Under the pieces are notes generated by a model. It saw only the letters and a program-made list of their open reading frames with translations. It ran no database searches and had not been told where the DNA came from. A stretch of DNA of 64,000 bases, taken from Perlabentimonas sp034003245. Its GTDB lineage: Bacteria; Bacteroidota; Bacteroidia; Bacteroidales; Tenuifilaceae. Below, one piece after another: positions 62,648 through 64,000 of this stretch (positions within the stretch are counted from its first letter, which is position 1; each line of letters opens with the position of its first letter). The position numbers and the translations under genes are program-made. Where the stretch lies: the NCBI GenBank assembly GCA_034003245.1, contig JAVEYY010000006.1, positions 70,432 through 134,431 on the forward strand, written 5' to 3'.

Positions 62648-63844
62648 TTACTCGAGGTTTTTTACGCATCGTACTGTTTTGCCTTCCCCCTTTACAAGTA
62701 TTCGTATCATCTCCAAGTTTTGGTAAATACCCGGAAGTGGAGTTATCCAAATGTACATTGCATTTCGTCCATCCGATTCGGAGCGCCAGTATTGTGCATC
62801 GCCCGATTTGAATTGCCCAGAAGAAATACCTCGGGTTGGTTTTGCATCGAAACCAAAAAGGTTAGTTGCCTCGTGTATTGCCCGCTCACCCGCTATTAAA
62901 TTCTTTGGGTAATCATAAGGCCACCCTGTTATCGATTTCATGGCAGCAGAGGGTTTTCCTTTTTCACCCCTTGCAATGTGGAATCCCCATAAGGGAATAA
63001 CCTCATTAGCCGAAGGAACTTTCCACCCAGCTGGGCACAACTTACCTGTTTGCACAGCATAATGGTTGTAAATAGCACCATACTTTTTGTTCTCAATATT
63101 GTTTTCGTACCAGGCATACGCTCCAGCGCTCTCTTCTTCCCACTTCTCGAGTTCAGGTAAATTAAGAATAGGGGTGCCATCGTTATACCTAGTGGTTTTC
63201 AGCTCCTCGGCCATCCACAGCACATTGTCGAATTGAACTACTTTATAGGTATTTCCATCAATATCGGTAACGCTTAGGCCCAGACTGGGAATATAAGGTT
63301 TTTTTGTTTTGGCATCAATAAGGTACCACTCCACCCCTTCGCCGTTGTGGTTTTTCCAAATACATACGTTAGTGCCATTCGCATTCTTCGCTTGGCTTAG
63401 TATGATTGCTTTGCCACTCTTCTTCTCAAAAATCTTAAACCTACCGCCGCCCAAATGGACAAACTTGAACTGTTGGTTGGCCTTGCCATTCTTTTCCCAG
63501 GTTTTAATACTGGTGCCATCGGCAGTTTTCCCCCCCTGCACATCAACCCTGGCGTTTGAGGTGTTGCCAACCTGTATCTCGTAGTATCCCTTATCAGCAG
63601 TTTTAATAAGTTTGAAGAGGCGGTCATGACCATCATCTAGGTTCCACACCTGAACATTAGAGCCCTTCTCGATGGTTTTGGGGTGACCGGGAATGTCCCA
63701 GTACCCACCATTGTTCTTGCCATAGTTCATAGCCGATTGTATGTAGAATCCTTTGCCCGTATCCATTTCAGCGGCATTTTGGGCAGCACAAATGGTAGCG
63801 CTACTTACCAGCAGCGCTACCATTAACGTCTTTATTTTTCTCAT
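62648..63844 (-). CDS. Exported ricin-like beta-trefoil protein E with FISUMP domain
   Basis: 398 residues; signal peptide RKIKTLMVALLVSSATICAA. Trefoil (~25-180): FYIQSAMNYGKNNGGYWDIP, NVQVWNLDDGHDRLFKLIK, SIKTWEKNGKANQQFKFVH, NVCIWKNHNGEGVEWYLID. The C-terminal ~215 residues are a FISUMP domain: DIDGNTYKVVQFDNVLWMAE, YAWYENNIENKKYGAIYNHY, AVQTGKLCPAGWKVPSANEV, and the end KTVRCVKNLE (compare FYVRCIKE in the lipoprotein at 18630). First gene of the E-D pair. Likely cell-surface or secreted; no T9SS sorting domain is visible, so its route across the outer membrane is unclear. Confidence 0.9.
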   Translation of the reverse strand: MRKIKTLMVALLVSSATICAAQNAAEMDTGKGFYIQSAMNYGKNNGGYWDIPGHPKTIEKGSNVQVWNLDDGHDRLFKLIKTADKGYYEIQVGNTSNARVDVQGGKTADGTSIKTWEKNGKANQQFKFVHLGGGRFKIFEKKSGKAIILSQAKNANGTNVCIWKNHNGEGVEWYLIDAKTKKPYIPSLGLSVTDIDGNTYKVVQFDNVLWMAEELKTTRYNDGTPILNLPELEKWEEESAGAYAWYENNIENKKYGAIYNHYAVQTGKLCPAGWKVPSANEVIPLWGFHIARGEKGKPSAAMKSITGWPYDYPKNLIAGERAIHEATNLFGFDAKPTRGISSGQFKSGDAQYWRSESDGRNAMYIWITPLPGIYQNLEMIRILVKGEGKTVRCVKNLE

Positions 63845-63888
63845 AAAATAGTTTAAAGGGTTAATTAATTGAAATCACTAGTGTTGCG

Positions 63889-63999
63889 TTATAAGTCGAA
63901 TAAATTCAGTTGATTATAGATATCTTTGATTTCATTGTTCTTTGAAAAGTTTGTAAGTAGTTCATTTATTGGCGTTTTGTCAAAAATCGAGATGCTCAG
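63889..63999 (-). CDS. C-terminal end of an unidentified protein (partial)
   Basis: A minus-strand frame is open from the window edge to a TAA at 63891-63889, 45 bp upstream of gene E. The visible 36 residues (LSISIFDKTPINELLTNFSK, NNEIKDIYNQLNLFDL) look like the helical end of a real protein and do not resemble the trefoil family. Identity cannot be judged. Confidence 0.5.
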   Translation of the reverse strand: MSISIFDKTPINELLTNFSKNNEIKDIYNQLNLFDL

Positions 64000-64000
64000 A

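Overview
The window comes from a member of the Bacteroidota, most likely a Bacteroidales/Marinilabiliales-type marine or sediment lineage. The evidence is type IX secretion sorting domains, Bacteroidota-style promoters (TAnnTTTG -7 elements, for example at 2704, 27026, 40512, 44456 and 49241), LytS/LytTR two-component proteins with periplasmic TPR sensors, a DUF4293 protein, a Bacteroidota-type LptD, and GLUG and FISUMP surface proteins. I saw no rRNA, tRNA, CRISPR array, transposase or phage gene.

Layout. 1-2.5 kb: the end of a ThiF/MoeB-type adenylyltransferase with a rhodanese domain, a DUF190 protein and an alpha/beta hydrolase. 2.7-6.3 kb: a membrane LytTR protein, then an overlapping pair made of a TPR histidine kinase and a LytTR response regulator. 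6.4-24.2 kb: a run of secreted, lipid-anchored or membrane proteins (beta-propeller lipoprotein, LemA, two DUF3137 proteins, MORN and ankyrin lipoproteins, FISUMP lipoprotein, two large T9SS cargo proteins). Five transcription units here start behind a pair of direct repeats (consensus ACGCWTTCAAA) spaced exactly 21 bp, the geometry expected of a LytTR operator. The first pair sits at the end of the response-regulator gene, so this looks like a local surface-protein regulon controlled by the adjacent LytTR system. 24.2-51.5 kb: mostly housekeeping genes: cupin and PepSY protein, mtaB, an inositol-phosphatase-like gene with lipid acyltransferase and GT2, pepD, cysQ, dnaA with an AT-rich upstream region, MlaD-like protein, cell-wall amidase divergent from lptD, ridA, rpsF-rpsR-rplI, a BFD-type ferredoxin, a SirB1-like protein, a nucleoside phosphorylase, prohibitin-like protein, DUF4293, pyrB-pyrI, a YigZ-family gene, a DMT transporter and a TPR-PP2C phosphatase.

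51.6-63.9 kb is the most unusual part. Five exported proteins share an N-terminal ricin-like beta-trefoil module but carry different C-terminal domains. One paralogue (57658-58917) holds, in tandem, the two C-terminal domains found singly in two others (52889-53836 and 54090-55040). Another carries a FISUMP domain, which also occurs in the LytTR-linked region at 18.6 kb. Among them lie a two-part exported protein of 577 residues, a 690-residue coiled-coil lipoprotein on the opposite strand, and an intergenic array of about twelve 21-bp tandem repeats. I read this as an expanding modular lectin-like family. Its function cannot be read from sequence alone.

Assignments rest on reading motifs by eye. 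No database search was possible.
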